A stretch of DNA of 64,000 bases from Clusia tigrina (Eukaryota; Arthropoda; Insecta; Diptera; Clusiidae), in contig OV050032.1 in NCBI GenBank assembly GCA_920105625.2, positions 19,022,481 through 19,086,480 on the forward strand, given 5' to 3'. How positions within the stretch are numbered: the stretch's first letter is position 1; every line of letters begins with the position of its first letter. Positions 32,532-44,589 of the stretch are shown here, in pieces. The notes beneath the pieces were generated by a model. That model ran no database searches, was not told the DNA's origin, and saw only the letters and a program-made list of their open reading frames with translations. The translations under genes and the position numbers were made by a program.

Positions 32532-35186
32532 ATTCCGCGCTGGCATATGCAAAATTCCAATAAATACGCTTTTTAGAGCGCATGTTTCTGACAGCAGCGC
32601 ACAATGGCACCGCAACGCAACGCAGCACAATGCAACACAACGCAACGCGACGCATCGGTGGTCATCGAATTAGAAAGGAATTTACGCTCGTCTTGCTCTC
32701 AATGTCAAATTGAGTGCTCGTACGTTGTTTGGATTTGCTTTCTCCGGTCGGGTTGGCTGTCTGCGTATTGCAATTAATTCCCGAAGTATTTTTAAGCGAT
32801 TCCATTTGGCTTAAATGTCAACGTTTTACCTTTTCTGTGCACTTTTTTTGCACGTTTTCTTCGTTCGTCTTGTGTTAGTCCGATTGCATATTTGACAAAT
32901 TGTTACTCGCCGCTCGGTGTTACGCATCGTGCCGGCTCCGAGAGCGTGCGTTTGTGAGAGTGTTCGTAGGTTCCGTTCCGTTTCGTTTGATTTGTGTTCG
33001 GTTTGGTTTATGTTCGGCTTATGCTTGTCTGTCCCTCGTTGCCATGTTGCCCTGGCAGCAAATTTTTAATTTTCTTTTTGTTTGTATTTTGTGCTCCTTG
33101 GAATTTTCATCGACATGTGCTGGGAATTGTTTTGGGAATTTCTGAAATATATGTATAAAACTGAATACTTTTCCCTAAATATATATAGATGTGGTTTTGA
33201 AGATTTTATATAAATAAGCTTTGAAGAATTTTAAGTGCTTAAAATAGTGTGGAATGTGCAATTCTACCAGTTTACGTTTAAAACTGAAACATTCTTAAAA
33301 CACGCCAAGCACGGCAGCGATTGGGAGGCATTTCTAAAAGAATTTTTGAATAACACGTGAAGTACGCGAATTGCATAGCTAAGTATGTGGTTTATAGTCT
33401 CGATCAAGGTCGCATTTAGTGAAGGACCGTTACTGCGAATAACCGGAAGGTTCTTTTTGCAATGTCCCTATGGTATATATGTACATACATATGTAGTACT
33501 TAGCGGATTGAATATTTAATTCGGTTTTTAATGCGTTTTCATTAGTCAGGAGGTTTGCTAACTAATTACAGAAGCTAAACAGTTTGAAGCGAATTTTTTA
33601 ACTGTGTATTTGCGAAGCTAAAATATATTGGCAAAATTCAGAGGTAGTTATACATGATTTGCTATAAAATGATATGATGCTACTGAGCAAAATCTGTTGA
33701 AGACTCGTATATGAATAAAAACCCGAATGTAAACAGACATAAAAGAAGGGTAGTTTAAATCATACAATTGGCGGCTCGAGGTTAGATGTGTCTGCCCTAT
33801 AAATTGCCACTGATTTGGTCGTATGAGTAATATTTGTGACAAACTTCAAGGTTAATGAAGGCCTCAGCAGCGGCGAATTCACTGATTATCTTAACAACAA
33901 TCCACTTTCAACGAATTCGGCAATTTAAATAGCGAGTCTATTCAGTACACAAACCGATTATCAACGACATCAATTGATAATTGGTGCTGCTTGAGACAAC
34001 CGCCATCTAATAGAAATACATACAGTAGACAACGACAAATTCGCTTTCATAGCCATCAATTAACAACGCTCGATCTTAGTTAAGTTCAAAGCTCTCATTA
34101 TATAGCTGGTTGGTAACGGATATTATAGAAACTGATAAGTTACGAAGGTGACACTGAAGTCGCAGGTGTCGTATCTGAACTAATGCCACAAAAGGCACCG
34201 GTATTGTTAGATGGATCACCACAGTCCAAGCTATATTAAATATATGAACATATAGGCGGATTGAGTGGTCCATAAACTCAATGTCAATTTAATTTTTGTA
34301 CACAGTGACTTTGGCTATATTTGAAATGTATAAATTCCGCTCAACGCCAAGTCCTTTAAGCATGCGATTCTGGGGAACTTCTCTCTGCGCCATGTTATTA
34401 TTACTCCAAGTCTGGCCTTTTTATGACTGTCATAAATTTCCATTAAAAGCCGACTTTAAAATGTTATTATAAAAAAAGCAAGAAAAATAAAATAAATCGA
34501 TGTGAGACACAGATAAACAAGAAACAGATAAAAAAACATAAATGCAAATTTAAAATTTAGCTACTGCACCAAGTGCAAAAAAGGAAGAAAACAAAGAAAT
34601 GAATTATAAAACAGAAACGCTGATTGCGATCGGCAAGTCAGAAAACACACAGTAGCTGGCTGCCGCATACAGCATTCGCCAATGACGACGACGCCGACGA
34701 TGATGGTGTTGACGATCATGATGATGCTGGCCATGATGATGATGCGGATGGTGCTGATGTGTCCCGGCCAGACCAGGCCAGGCCAGGCCAGGCCGTTGTT
34801 GATGATGCGGATGACGTGCAGTCGAAGCTGATGATCCCCCCTAAAAAAGTTCAACAACAACAACAACAACAACAACTGCAGGCTATTTAAGCGCTTTCCA
34901 AGATGTTGATCGTGACGCATTATTAAGAATGTTGTCTGACGAGGGACACATTGTTGCCGAGAATAATTTTGTTTATCAACAAGTACAGATCATTGTGATT
35001 CACGCGGGTAGGGCATTAAAACAATTTAAAATAGACTTGTACTCGAAATATTAACGGTTGCATGCGAGTACATATGCTCATGCACTGCTAACATGTGCAC
35101 TAATTACGAGTATATTTTCAAATGAGCACGGAAAGGGCAGAAGTGGCTATAGTAAGACAATTCATACAAATACAATGTATGAATTC
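32532..35186. other. Non-coding stretch with simple repeats
   Basis: No supported gene. Simple sequence includes CGCAA-type repeats at 32605-32660, GAT-rich DNA at 34680-34760, an AGGCC repeat at 34767-34794 and a CAA run at 34853-34876. The stretch 32700-33130 is richer in CG dinucleotides than its surroundings and could hold a promoter or 5' exon, but no core element decides this. Confidence 0.45.
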
Positions 35187-35395
35187 CCGGCTGTCACGGT
35201 CTAGTGGGAAACATGCTAGTTTCCCAGTCATGGGGTTGCAAGTCCGTATCCTGTCCAGGATATCGTCCCTTAATGGTGCTCCCTATTTCTTTTCTCTCTT
35301 CGAGTCATATGCCGTCGATGCTGGTAGTCTGTGAGTAATTGTTCAAATCCTTGCACGCATTGATTCATTAATTTTGTGAATAAATAATTTGATTT
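35187..35395 (+). mobile_element. tRNA-derived SINE, copy D (apparently full length)
   Basis: The head has an A-box-like CGGTCTAGTGG (35197-35207) and a B-box-like GGTTGCAAGTC (35234-35244) at tRNA-like spacing. The body continues with TTTTCTCTCTTCGAGTC, a GCATTGATTCATTAATTTTG block and an AATAAATAA tail. The same order of blocks, more diverged, is found in the three other copies at 37326, 50305 and 54269. It is an RNA polymerase III-type short retroposon, the oldest-looking copy here. Confidence 0.65.
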
Positions 35396-37325
35396 TCAAT
35401 GCAGTAAGTAGGTAGGTAGGTACGAGTGGCAGCTTGGTTCACCAAAAGCACTCTTGAGCACACTTAATGGGCCGTTGTGATACGACGGCAGTAACTAGCT
35501 CGACAAAAAATATTGCAAAATTCGATAGTTATTGTTAAGCGAAGAAAGCGCGAGATGAATGGATGGATCAATGGATCGCTGGTGTAAAATATTAATAATA
35601 ATAATATCAATAAATTACGTTGTTGTCCAAAATTGCCTTCAGGGTGTTAGTTTGATTAATTCTGATTCTGAATCCGTGAGGTTACTTGAATACTCTTTGA
35701 CCCGTCTTATGCCACATAACTTCTGAGTTATTTTTCAGACCTATTACAGAATCCATCGTAGAAAAGTCATGAATACGAACTTCGTAGCGGATAGGCAATA
35801 TTGGTATCACTAAATCCATGCGAACTCGAAAAAAGTGTGGCCAACTTGTAAGTGCAAAATATTTGTAAATTTATATCACATTTTAATTTTTTTATTATTT
35901 GCTGGTGGCAGCAGAAATTGAGAGCAATAACTCATAAAATGCAGCGGAAAGTATTTCAGAACGTCTGTTGGCACATCTGGGTGCCCCAAGACTGTCAGGT
36001 CCCATCTCAACATTCTCCCAAAAAACGATCACCTCTCCTTTGGTAAACTTTGTGAACCCTTGGGCCATTTCTGGCCCTTTATTTGAAATTTTTCCTCTGT
36101 TACCAAAACCTCGTCCTAGACAAAAGTTACCAATTGACTTGGCGAATGAATTCAGTGAGGTCCCTCTACGAATTGCAAATTTACGTACTTAGCCACTCGA
36201 GTTCTATGATATCACTTTCGTAGCTTCCACGAAAATCGAACCTGCGATGTACTCTGCGATAGGGGTGATTAACCACATTTTCTTAAAGAAGCTCACATTT
36301 GATTACGACAAAACTGGTGCCGTCTTCTACATTGAGCCGCTACGTTTTGCTCGCCCCAACACGACTTATTTCGCAGCACACAAAATTCAGTCAAAATCAA
36401 AACGGAAATTTTCAATATTTTCTTTCTTCAACATGGTCTTTGCATCGCTAAATCCAAAATTTATTCTTGTCTACGCATAAATTGCTGAGAAGGCAAAATC
36501 TGCAACAAGAATTTTATATAGTCCTCGTAGTTGATGCAGCTCGTTGTAATTCTCTTTCGCTGTCGCAACAATAACAATAATTTTTGTTTCAATTTTAGTT
36601 CGTTCCCCGATTTAATGCTTTGTCATTCTCAATTTTATGCATTAAGATATTTTGCTCTTGCGATTCTTGTGGCTGTGGATGTTGTGGTGCCTCTGTGCCG
36701 CCGTATCCACCGAAAAGAGAAAGGATTTTAAATTTAGAAAAATGTTTGTGTCTCAAATAGCGAAAATAGCAACAAAATAACTATACAGCAGGAACAAAAA
36801 CACAACCACAACGGCAACATCATTAGCAAATATTTCAGCAGTAAAGGCAACAAGAAGATTTGCGGCATGTACGCTTGTGTCTAAATACGCTACACGTATA
36901 TACTTATATTCAAATACCCTACGTACGGCAAATTTAATATATTGCTCAAAATTTGAACATAACTTCTAGCACTTCAGTGTGTCACATCAGCATCATTTCG
37001 TTCAGTTCTTCTTTCCATTTATTGTCAATAAAAGAGAAAACTTATTTTATTTATTTATTTATTATAGTAATCACAATAATAAATTATTATGATTAATAAG
37101 AAAAAGGAGCGCTGGCTGCTGGTGAAATAAATGGCCTTATGACTAAAAATGCCTAAACGCTGTTTCCGCAAACCGTTTCTAACGAGTACTGGTATATATT
37201 CTACAAATATGTGGACTTTGCTCTACGAATTGTATTATTATTATTATCACCCCAAGCCACTCTCCTCCTGCCTACCACGCGATGCGGGGTCCATTTTCAT
37301 CGAGCAAGACGGTAGTTTCGGGCCA
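35396..37325. other. Non-coding stretch, no gene recognised
   Basis: It contains the short dispersed repeat at 35450-35494 and a GTAG run at 35403-35421. Open frames are short. CA- and CAA-rich sequence appears at 36770-36860 and AT-rich sequence at 37040-37100. Confidence 0.5.
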
Positions 37326-37519
37326 TACTATTATTACATCTTATACCATCATTAATTATGACTGCAATGGGTTGGGCACGGAGTACTAGCAACTGAGGCG
37401 TTCAACTCGAAGAGAAAAAGATTTTTTTCAAATAAGCATTTCTGAGACCGGGCAGTATTGAACCTGCGACCCTCTGAGTGTGAGTCTAGCATGCTTACCA
37501 CTAGACCACAGAGGACGGC
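37326..37519 (-). mobile_element. tRNA-derived SINE, copy A
   Basis: On the minus strand it reads a tRNA-like head with A box TGGTCTAGTGG (37498-37508) and B box GGTTCAATACT (37454-37464), then the family body with TCTCTTCGAG and TAATTAATGATGG, and ends in an AAT-type tail. This copy has the best-preserved polymerase III promoter boxes of the four. It could be mistaken for a tRNA gene, but the arms do not fold well and the body repeats elsewhere. Confidence 0.75.
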
Positions 37520-38549
37520 TTTACGGATTTCAACTCGTTAGTTTTCACGCGGTTGTGGGGTACAACATTTTACCATATCCAGCTTACCAACAAGCTGCCA
37601 AGATATCACGCACAATTAACTATTTTCTTCGCATTCGAGTCCGCATTACTATACGAGCAAAGAAAATTTATGTTTTTCATTCGCAATTTACAACTAAAAT
37701 TATATTGCTTTATTAATTAGCCGTAACTCTTTCCATTTCTGAACTGCATACGTCATTTATGAGAATAATCGACGAATTCCACATTTGCAGGCATAAAGTC
37801 AAATGTGACATAGTGAAAACACAACCTGAACGCAAATGCGGTAATTATGAAGATAGTATCGTTCATTGTCATGATATCGCTTGTCCGTATACTCACATAA
37901 TTACTAAATTCAATGTATCACTGGGTGCAAACATTTTGGAATAGTTTTGGAGATTTTTTTTAAAAATATTATTTTGCGTCAACATATCACATCGACCTCT
38001 CAAATTGATGGATAGTTATGATCGAAGATTATCAGAGGATGTCCTTGAATAATAACGTGTAAATATATATGTAAGACTTTGAAATCAGTGGCATTCGTAT
38101 GTTGGAGCTTCTCATCTTTTTTATTCGTATTACCAGTATCTTTCTACCCGATTTTAGTATGTTTTGGCTTTAGCTTTATCAATATTTCACACTCACAATT
38201 TGTGTATTCTTTTCAGTTTTCCCTATGAAAATGTTATAAAAAGTTGTTCATTATTCAAGAAAATTAAAGAATGAAGAAACAATGAGTGAACAACTAAATG
38301 AAAATTTTAATGAAATAAGTGCGTGGAATTTTCCAGAACGAAAACTTGAAGACTTGCAAATTGAATTATCGGAGTGGTAACGGCTTCCTCGAAACACGAA
38401 AAAGTGATTTAAAAAAGTATTTCTCAACGAACACAGAACAGAAGTTGTACAGTTTGGTATGATGAGTTTCATTGTTTTAGGATGTTCTGTTGCAGCAGGT
38501 TAATTTGTCGTTTTACGTAATTGAGACGCTGTGGCCCCCACGTATGCAG
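37520..38549. other. Upstream flank of the coding exon
   Basis: No coding sequence recognised. Splice-acceptor-like sites precede the exon, including TATGCAG ending at 38549. Confidence 0.4.
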
Positions 38550-39833
38550 CCAATGGCGCCGCGGGGGCCCGCTCACTTGTAGCGCTACTCTTACCGCTTC
38601 TGGCAACAATTATTTTGTGGTCGACTCAAGCCCTCGCGGTGCCAATAATTCGCTTGAACAATACCAATGATATCGATATAAAAATTGTAAATAAGACGAC
38701 AACAACATTTGTGAGGCCAATTCTAACCGAGCTCCCAGCAACAGCGAAAACAAGAACAACAAGTGATGCAAATGGTGCACAATTATATACGAATTTATGG
38801 CAAAGTAGTGCGATCGATAAAAACAAGAACAACAATAAACAATTGACATGGTACAAAATTATAGAAACAAACGACACAAAAGCAAAATCAGTTGGAAACG
38901 ACGGAAACGGAAGCACACCAATAAAAAACGACAACAATATAAAACGCGACAACAACACCAGCAGCAGGAAGAGCAAAGCAATTAACAACAATTACAATAG
39001 GTACAGTGTAAATAATGACAAAGCATTCGCGAACATTTTCAATTCAGCAGGAATAGCGTCGGGATCGGGAAAATTTGAGAATTCTCAAAAAGGCGCAGCA
39101 ATTACCTTCAGTGTGAATAGTGCAAATCTCACAAAAAATTGTCATAGTAGTGGTAGTAGAAATATAAGAAATGTACGGCAAAGTGTAAATAGCAAAGGCA
39201 CCATTAACAACAACAACAACATAACCAAAAACGACAATGACAACGACAACGTCAATGTGGCAACTGTGCTTTCTGATATCAGTGCATTTAAAAATTTTAG
39301 AAATATAATCACAGATACAAATTCAAATTCAAATCCACATTCGCAGTTGAATGTAAATTCGAATGCAGTCGCTTCTGTCCCCTTGACAACGACGACCACG
39401 ACCACGACCAAGAGCACCATTACGACCACGTCTACAACGACGGCGGCAAGTGTCTGGCATAAACCAAGACATACAATAAATCAAGAGCAACAAACACTGC
39501 TGCAAACGACAACAACCGCAACAGCGTCGTTCTTGCCGCAGACAACAATAACAACATTAGCAGCAGCAGCAACACCACCACCACCACACTCTGCAAAAAC
39601 TGCAACAAGCAACACAGCCACACCAGCAGGAGCAACAGAATCATTAGTAGGAGCAGGAGCAACATCTTACATACGAGATACTCACTATTCCACAAGAGCA
39701 CCTTTGGTTGCAACAACAACAGCAACAACAACACACATAAAATCAATCCCAAAAACAACAACCGCCAGAATTGATTACATTTTAATTACCGACTACGATC
39801 AGCTTCAAGAGCGGACGTTTTGGCAGAAATACG
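38550..39833 (+). CDS. Coding exon of a secreted Asn/Thr-rich protein (partial gene)
   Basis: This is the only long host-like frame in the window, about 430 codons. It opens with a clear signal peptide: a hydrophobic core SLVALLLPLLATIILW, then a likely cut after STQALA. The mature part is a low-complexity, Asn-, Thr- and Ser-rich chain with several N-x-T/S sites and Thr runs (about 39380-39640). It ends in a more ordinary segment, IDYILITDYDQLQERTFWQKYG. The frame runs into TACG|GTGAGT, a strong splice donor with GT at 39834, so the exon ends at 39833 in phase 1. No in-frame ATG precedes the signal peptide. Either the start codon lies in an upstream exon spliced to TATGCAG (38549), or a one-base error in the G/C run near 38563 hides ATG at 38544. 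The family is not recognised. It is probably an extracellular or membrane protein whose further exons lie outside the window. Confidence 0.65.
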
Positions 39834-39839
39834 GTGAGT
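39834..39839 (+). promoter_or_regulatory. Splice donor GTGAGT
   Basis: A consensus 5' splice site directly follows the coding exon. Read-through would meet TAG within three codons, as expected of an intron. Confidence 0.7.
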
Positions 39840-40279
39840 AGGTAATGATCTTTCTCTCTATTTTTTATTCTATGTATTCACGTATTCTTTGGAGTTCATT
39901 TATTAACATTTCGTACATATCTGTATAAGAATTCCATCCAGTTACTTCTATTACGAATCCATAGATAGAGCGATCATACGTCCCGTTATCCAGCTGAGGG
40001 ATTATCTCTCGGACGACCTGAGGTCGATATAAACACCCTTCCTGAGTGAAGGAAGTAGCCGATATGGTCGGACATTACACAACGTTTATATTACAATTTG
40101 AATCACCAAATTATGTCTACTATGACTATACATGAAGAATACTCCCTGCCAAATATAAAACATTTGAACTCGTTTTATGTTCATGCAGTGCTCGTTTGGT
40201 GCAAGGCGTACACATAAAGGTGGTGCACATTTATGATAGGGCACGAAAACCGCCTCTTTGGGAGGATTAAACTCCATGT
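39840..40279. other. Intron-like flank, no gene seen
   Basis: It follows the splice donor and precedes the non-LTR fragment. Part of 39970-40070 could be decayed retrotransposon sequence, but no domain is readable. Confidence 0.4.
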
Positions 40280-42890
40280 CTTCTCAAACAAATAATCTAG
40301 GCGCGTCTGCTGGTGTTACTATAACGCAGATTAACTTGCAGCATTCAAAAACCGCTACTGCTCTCTTAAGTATGCGGCTTTCCCGGCTGCAGGCATTTCC
40401 TTTTATAAGTACTATTCAGGAATGGGTCTATAAAGGACGTCTATGTGGACTTGAGGGTTAAACGGGGTATAGATAATATATGACAAGAGTTCCAGTAGGC
40501 CAAGAATCAGGCTCCTCAGCTAGAAGGAACCGGGTTAAATCAATTTTGTTGCCAAGACGCTAGAGTGAACTACAAAAGCATTCATGGAGGGTCGGACTTC
40601 GTGATGGCTTCTGCTTATTTTTCCTATGACGCCCTTCTCGAAGCGGAATTAGTGGAATTCTGTGAGGAAAGACATCTGCGGCTTGTAGTCTGTTGTGATG
40701 CTAATGCACAGCATACCATCTGGGGAAATAGTAAATGCAATAGGCACGGTCTCCTGCTTTTCGACTATGTCGTTTCCTCCGTCCTAAATATTGAAAACAA
40801 GGGCTGTCAACCTACTTTTGACAAGGCTCGGAGGCAGGAGATGAAATACATTACTCTATCCAATAATTGGGTGGGATGGTCTTTTATAAACTGGAGGGTC
40901 CTTAATGAAGACTCATTATCGGACCACAGGAACATTGAGTTCAGGTATCGTGAGCGGATCTTACAGTCATTACCCACTAGGAATATAATGAGAACGGACT
41001 GCAATAAATTTAGGGAAGTTTTGCAGTGAAATATCAACAAAATTACGCAACGAGCGAGACGTCGAGGCGGCGGTTGAGCAACTCAATTCATCGCGCGATG
41101 TCAGCTTTGGTGCTGCCTGTCTATCTCGCCGTCCTCTCAACCGGACTCCGGTACCCTGGTGGAACCAAGAGCTTCATGAGTTGCGGAAAGAAGCGAGAAA
41201 ATGACTTGACAATTCTTGCAGGGAACTGGCACCGATATCGAATAACGCAGAGGGAATTTAAGAAAACCATTCGGACATCGAAGAGGTCTCTTTTTAAAGA
41301 TTTTTCAGCAATACCAAATCACTGGGTGACACGGCTAGATTAGTTAAGGTTCTTTTTGGGGTCGCTTGGGAAACCTGATGGTACTTTTACCGAAAAGGAG
41401 AGTGAGACACTTTGTTTATTATTGGAATCCCATTTCCCTGGGAATCAGGTTACAGTCGCCCTGCAGCCACCAAATATTGAGCATGAATGGTCTGTTTCTC
41501 GGCACGATTTGTTTGTAGCAAAGACTGTGGCGAATGAAGATGCTATTAGATATGCGATTGCATCTTTTGACAACTTCAGGTAGCCCGGTCTGGATGGCAT
41601 TTATCCAGTCATGCTGAAACAGAATATAGAGTTGATGATTTCAACATTGAGGAGAATCTTCCCTTCAAGTTTGGCGATAGCCTATATTCCACACTCCTGT
41701 AGATTTGTCAAAGTTTCATTTATTCCAAAAGTGGGAAAGTATGACTATGATAATCCTAGGAATTACAGACCGATTAGTATGATGTCTTTTCTCCTAAAAG
41801 GACTGGAATGATTGGTTGTGCTTCGCGTGCAACAAAATTCTCGCTTAAAGAGCACACCCTGTCTCCATTTCAATACGCATATCAAAGTGGAAAACCCTCG
41901 GGTGGTCGGCCGATTGAGCATGCCATCGAAAGGAGGGAGTTCGCTGTAGGTGCTTTTGTGGACATAGAGGTTGCTTTTGATAATGCTTGCTTTGACACTA
42001 TGTACAGCTCTGCTCGTCGTCATCGTATATATAAGATGCTGGTTAATTGGATTCGTTCAATGCTAGCAAACAGGGTTATTGTGTTGCGAGGGGAGCGGGA
42101 TCTGTGGGTATCATCGGGTGTGAAAAAGGGTTGCCCTCAGGGTGGCGTGCTCTCTCACTACTCTGGTGTCTGGTCACTGACCGTTTACTTATATCACTAA
42201 ATGATTCGGATATCTATGCTCAGGCATATGCAGATGATCCTGCCTGCGTAATTGTAGGAAGCTCTCATATGCACATCTGCAGGAAAGTGCAGTTTACTCT
42301 ACACATGGTGTGAGGCAAATGGACTTTCTTTCGGTTAACCCAGCCACAACAAATTTAGTTGTTTTTACCAGAAAGAGGAAAGTCGAAGGTTTTGTTCAGC
42401 CGACACTAAAGGGGGTCACTATTCAGTTAGCCAGGGAGGTAAAATATCTTAGGGTTCTTCTTGATAGCAAGGTTCTCTGGATATCACACGTAGAACTAAA
42501 GGTAGCGAAAGCACTGTCAACTTTTTGGCAGTGCAAGAGAATTTTTGCAAGACGTGGGGGTCTGTCTCTCGAGGGGGTTAAATCTGCCATATCTAGACTA
42601 CAGAGAACTGTGGCTATTTGTTGAATTGGACAACTTTCCGACAACTTCTAGCCCTGCTTTTGATGCGCTGTTGAATCCCACCACTCTAGATGTTTTTATA
42701 CAAGGAGAGGCCCTAAAGGGCATCTGTAGGTTAAAGCACAGAAGGCAGTGGGTGGATGCGCGTTGGAATCTTGAAGATATTGTTGGCACTGACATGGATA
42801 TTGGTATCCCTTCTATGCCCATTGATTCGATGCCCGCGTATCCTATAACTGAAAGCAACCGGAAAACAACCCTGAACGAAAACTGAAAGA
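40280..42890 (+). mobile_element. LOA-like non-LTR retrotransposon fragment, decayed
   Basis: Successive frames follow an apurinic-type endonuclease and then a reverse transcriptase. The endonuclease shows ITQINLQHSKTATALL (40320-40370) and VVCCDANAQHTIWGNS (40685-40735). The linker follows. The reverse transcriptase shows the PGLDGIYPVML block at 41584-41615, then FIPKVGKYDYDNPRNYRPIS (41730-41780), the DIEVAFDNA box in the position of the first catalytic Asp (41960-41990), KKGCPQGGVLS (42125-42160), a QAYADDP box (42220-42245) and NLVVFTRKRK. It ends in the region before RNase H near 42890. At least eight frame changes or stops occur. No target duplication was found. Its strand is that of the coding exon just upstream, so it may lie in that gene's intron. 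Confidence 0.8.
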
Positions 42891-44589
42891 AAGCAGAAGA
42901 AAATTCGAGGATAATACGAGTCGTAGTATGAAACTGGGAGACAACAGTAAATGTAGAAATACAGTTGGGAATACTGACGCTACAAGGATAATTATCTGGA
43001 AATTGCATTAGGGTGTTTATGGAGCAGATGAGGGTATATGATGAGGGTTATCTCCAGGATTGCTTACTCTAGTTGAATATCTTCCCAAGTATGTGGTGGA
43101 AGATTTTATCATGGTTCTCCACCAAATTTCTTAGCTTTAAATTGTCATCGACCGACTCCAAATCAATACTGATCATGTTTTTTGTTTATTTTTAGTGTAT
43201 TTCTAAAATACGACTATACAGAATGGGTACGTACTGCTCAAAGCGATCTTAAAAGTGCTTTTCTGTGCCTTTTATAATTCCAACAGACTGGTCAATTCAA
43301 GCGTGTTTAATTATTCAAATCCATGTCATGTCTCGAGATAATTTTATGCATGGCTAATGTGCAATACTTGTGAGCTTTTGTGGCCATTTTAAACACACGC
43401 GCCGTTAGCTAGCACACTGCACTAAAGTGCACCCCTTAACGTGCCACTCCTACACGAAAACTGCGGCAACAGCGGCCACTGCCGAACCACATGTGGCGGC
43501 CGTGGCTGGCAGCTACTGCTGGCGCTGCTGCTGATTTCAGTGCCACACAAACCGCTGCCATTGCTCGCTCGCTGCGGTGTTTGGCTGGTTCGTTGGTTCG
43601 TTCTGAACGTGGGCTCCAACAGCGTCAGACTGTCTGCCATGTCTCGTTCCGTGCTGTTACTGTCTGGTCTGGTCTGGTCTGGTCTGGTTTGGTTCGGTTT
43701 GGTTTCGTCTGGACACTTGCGAGCTATGCACTCTCAGATGGCGGCGACCGCTGGCTAAGGCCGCCATTTCCACAGACATGCGACTATCGACTGGGAATGT
43801 TTGAAATAAACCAAAAAATAAATAATCACACACAAGAAATTGCATAAAAATACCCACGAAATGTGTTAACCCCACACATGCACGACTATGCATGTACGAG
43901 TATTTCCGGGCATGCACGTATGTCTGCCAGCTTTCCGGACAGTTCCAAACATGTGATATGGAATGAGTTGGTCACATGATCAAAATGAAATTATTTTATT
44001 TTACAGTGATTTTTTTATTCCGCAACATTTTTGCCTTCACTCGGTCGGAGCGGCCATAATGGAAGTATGGTGGGAGGACTATTGAATTGCTGTAACTGTT
44101 GGAGCGTGAGTATTTTGGCAATATACCTTTATTGTTGTTGTTATTGTGCAACCGCTGCAACCGTTCGCTGAACACAGGAGCTAATCGTTTACAAATTGCT
44201 ACATTTGAATAATTTATAAAGTGTGGGGGCCCATCACGGTCTGAAATTTAATTACATTTTACCGACGGGACGGCGGGCTTACAAACTGAACAAGGTTTTT
44301 GCTGAAGAGTGATGGACATTTGAGTACTCCTGTCATGCTTGTCATATCAAAAAAGCCGTCTGTTTTCAGTTTTTGTGCCCGCGATGAACCTCACATCTGC
44401 ATAAACGAGCGTTCCAAATCTGAAACGCAGTATATATTTAGTGTATGTACATATGTATGTGAATATGTACATATGTATGCAATTGTGAGCAGCTTGGAAA
44501 AATGTACATACATAAATTGTAAGACCAAGTAAATCAACTTGGCTGATGTACTTTTAGTCATTGATCTGTTCAATTATCGTGCTTAGAAT
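42891..44589. other. Non-coding stretch with simple repeats
   Basis: A CTGGT-type repeat lies at 43661-43690. The stretch 43390-43760 is GC-richer and could be an unannotated exon or promoter, but no evidence decides. TACATATGTATG words occur at 44450-44480. Confidence 0.5.
43661..43690. repeat. (CTGGT)n pentanucleotide repeat
   Basis: Five to six units of CTGGT, drifting to TTGGT at the end. Confidence 0.85.

Noticed and set aside
34624..34890. An Asp-rich protein (GAT repeats)
   Set aside because: It is simple-sequence GATGATG translated in one frame, with no support beyond the repeat.
36205..36275. A second tRNA-like head (minus strand, GGTTCGATTTTC)
   Set aside because: Only a B-box-like word is convincing. 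No second copy or tail was found.
37440..37519. A functional tRNA gene on the minus strand
   Set aside because: A and B boxes are good, but the anticodon and acceptor arms do not pair and the flanking body recurs in other SINE copies.
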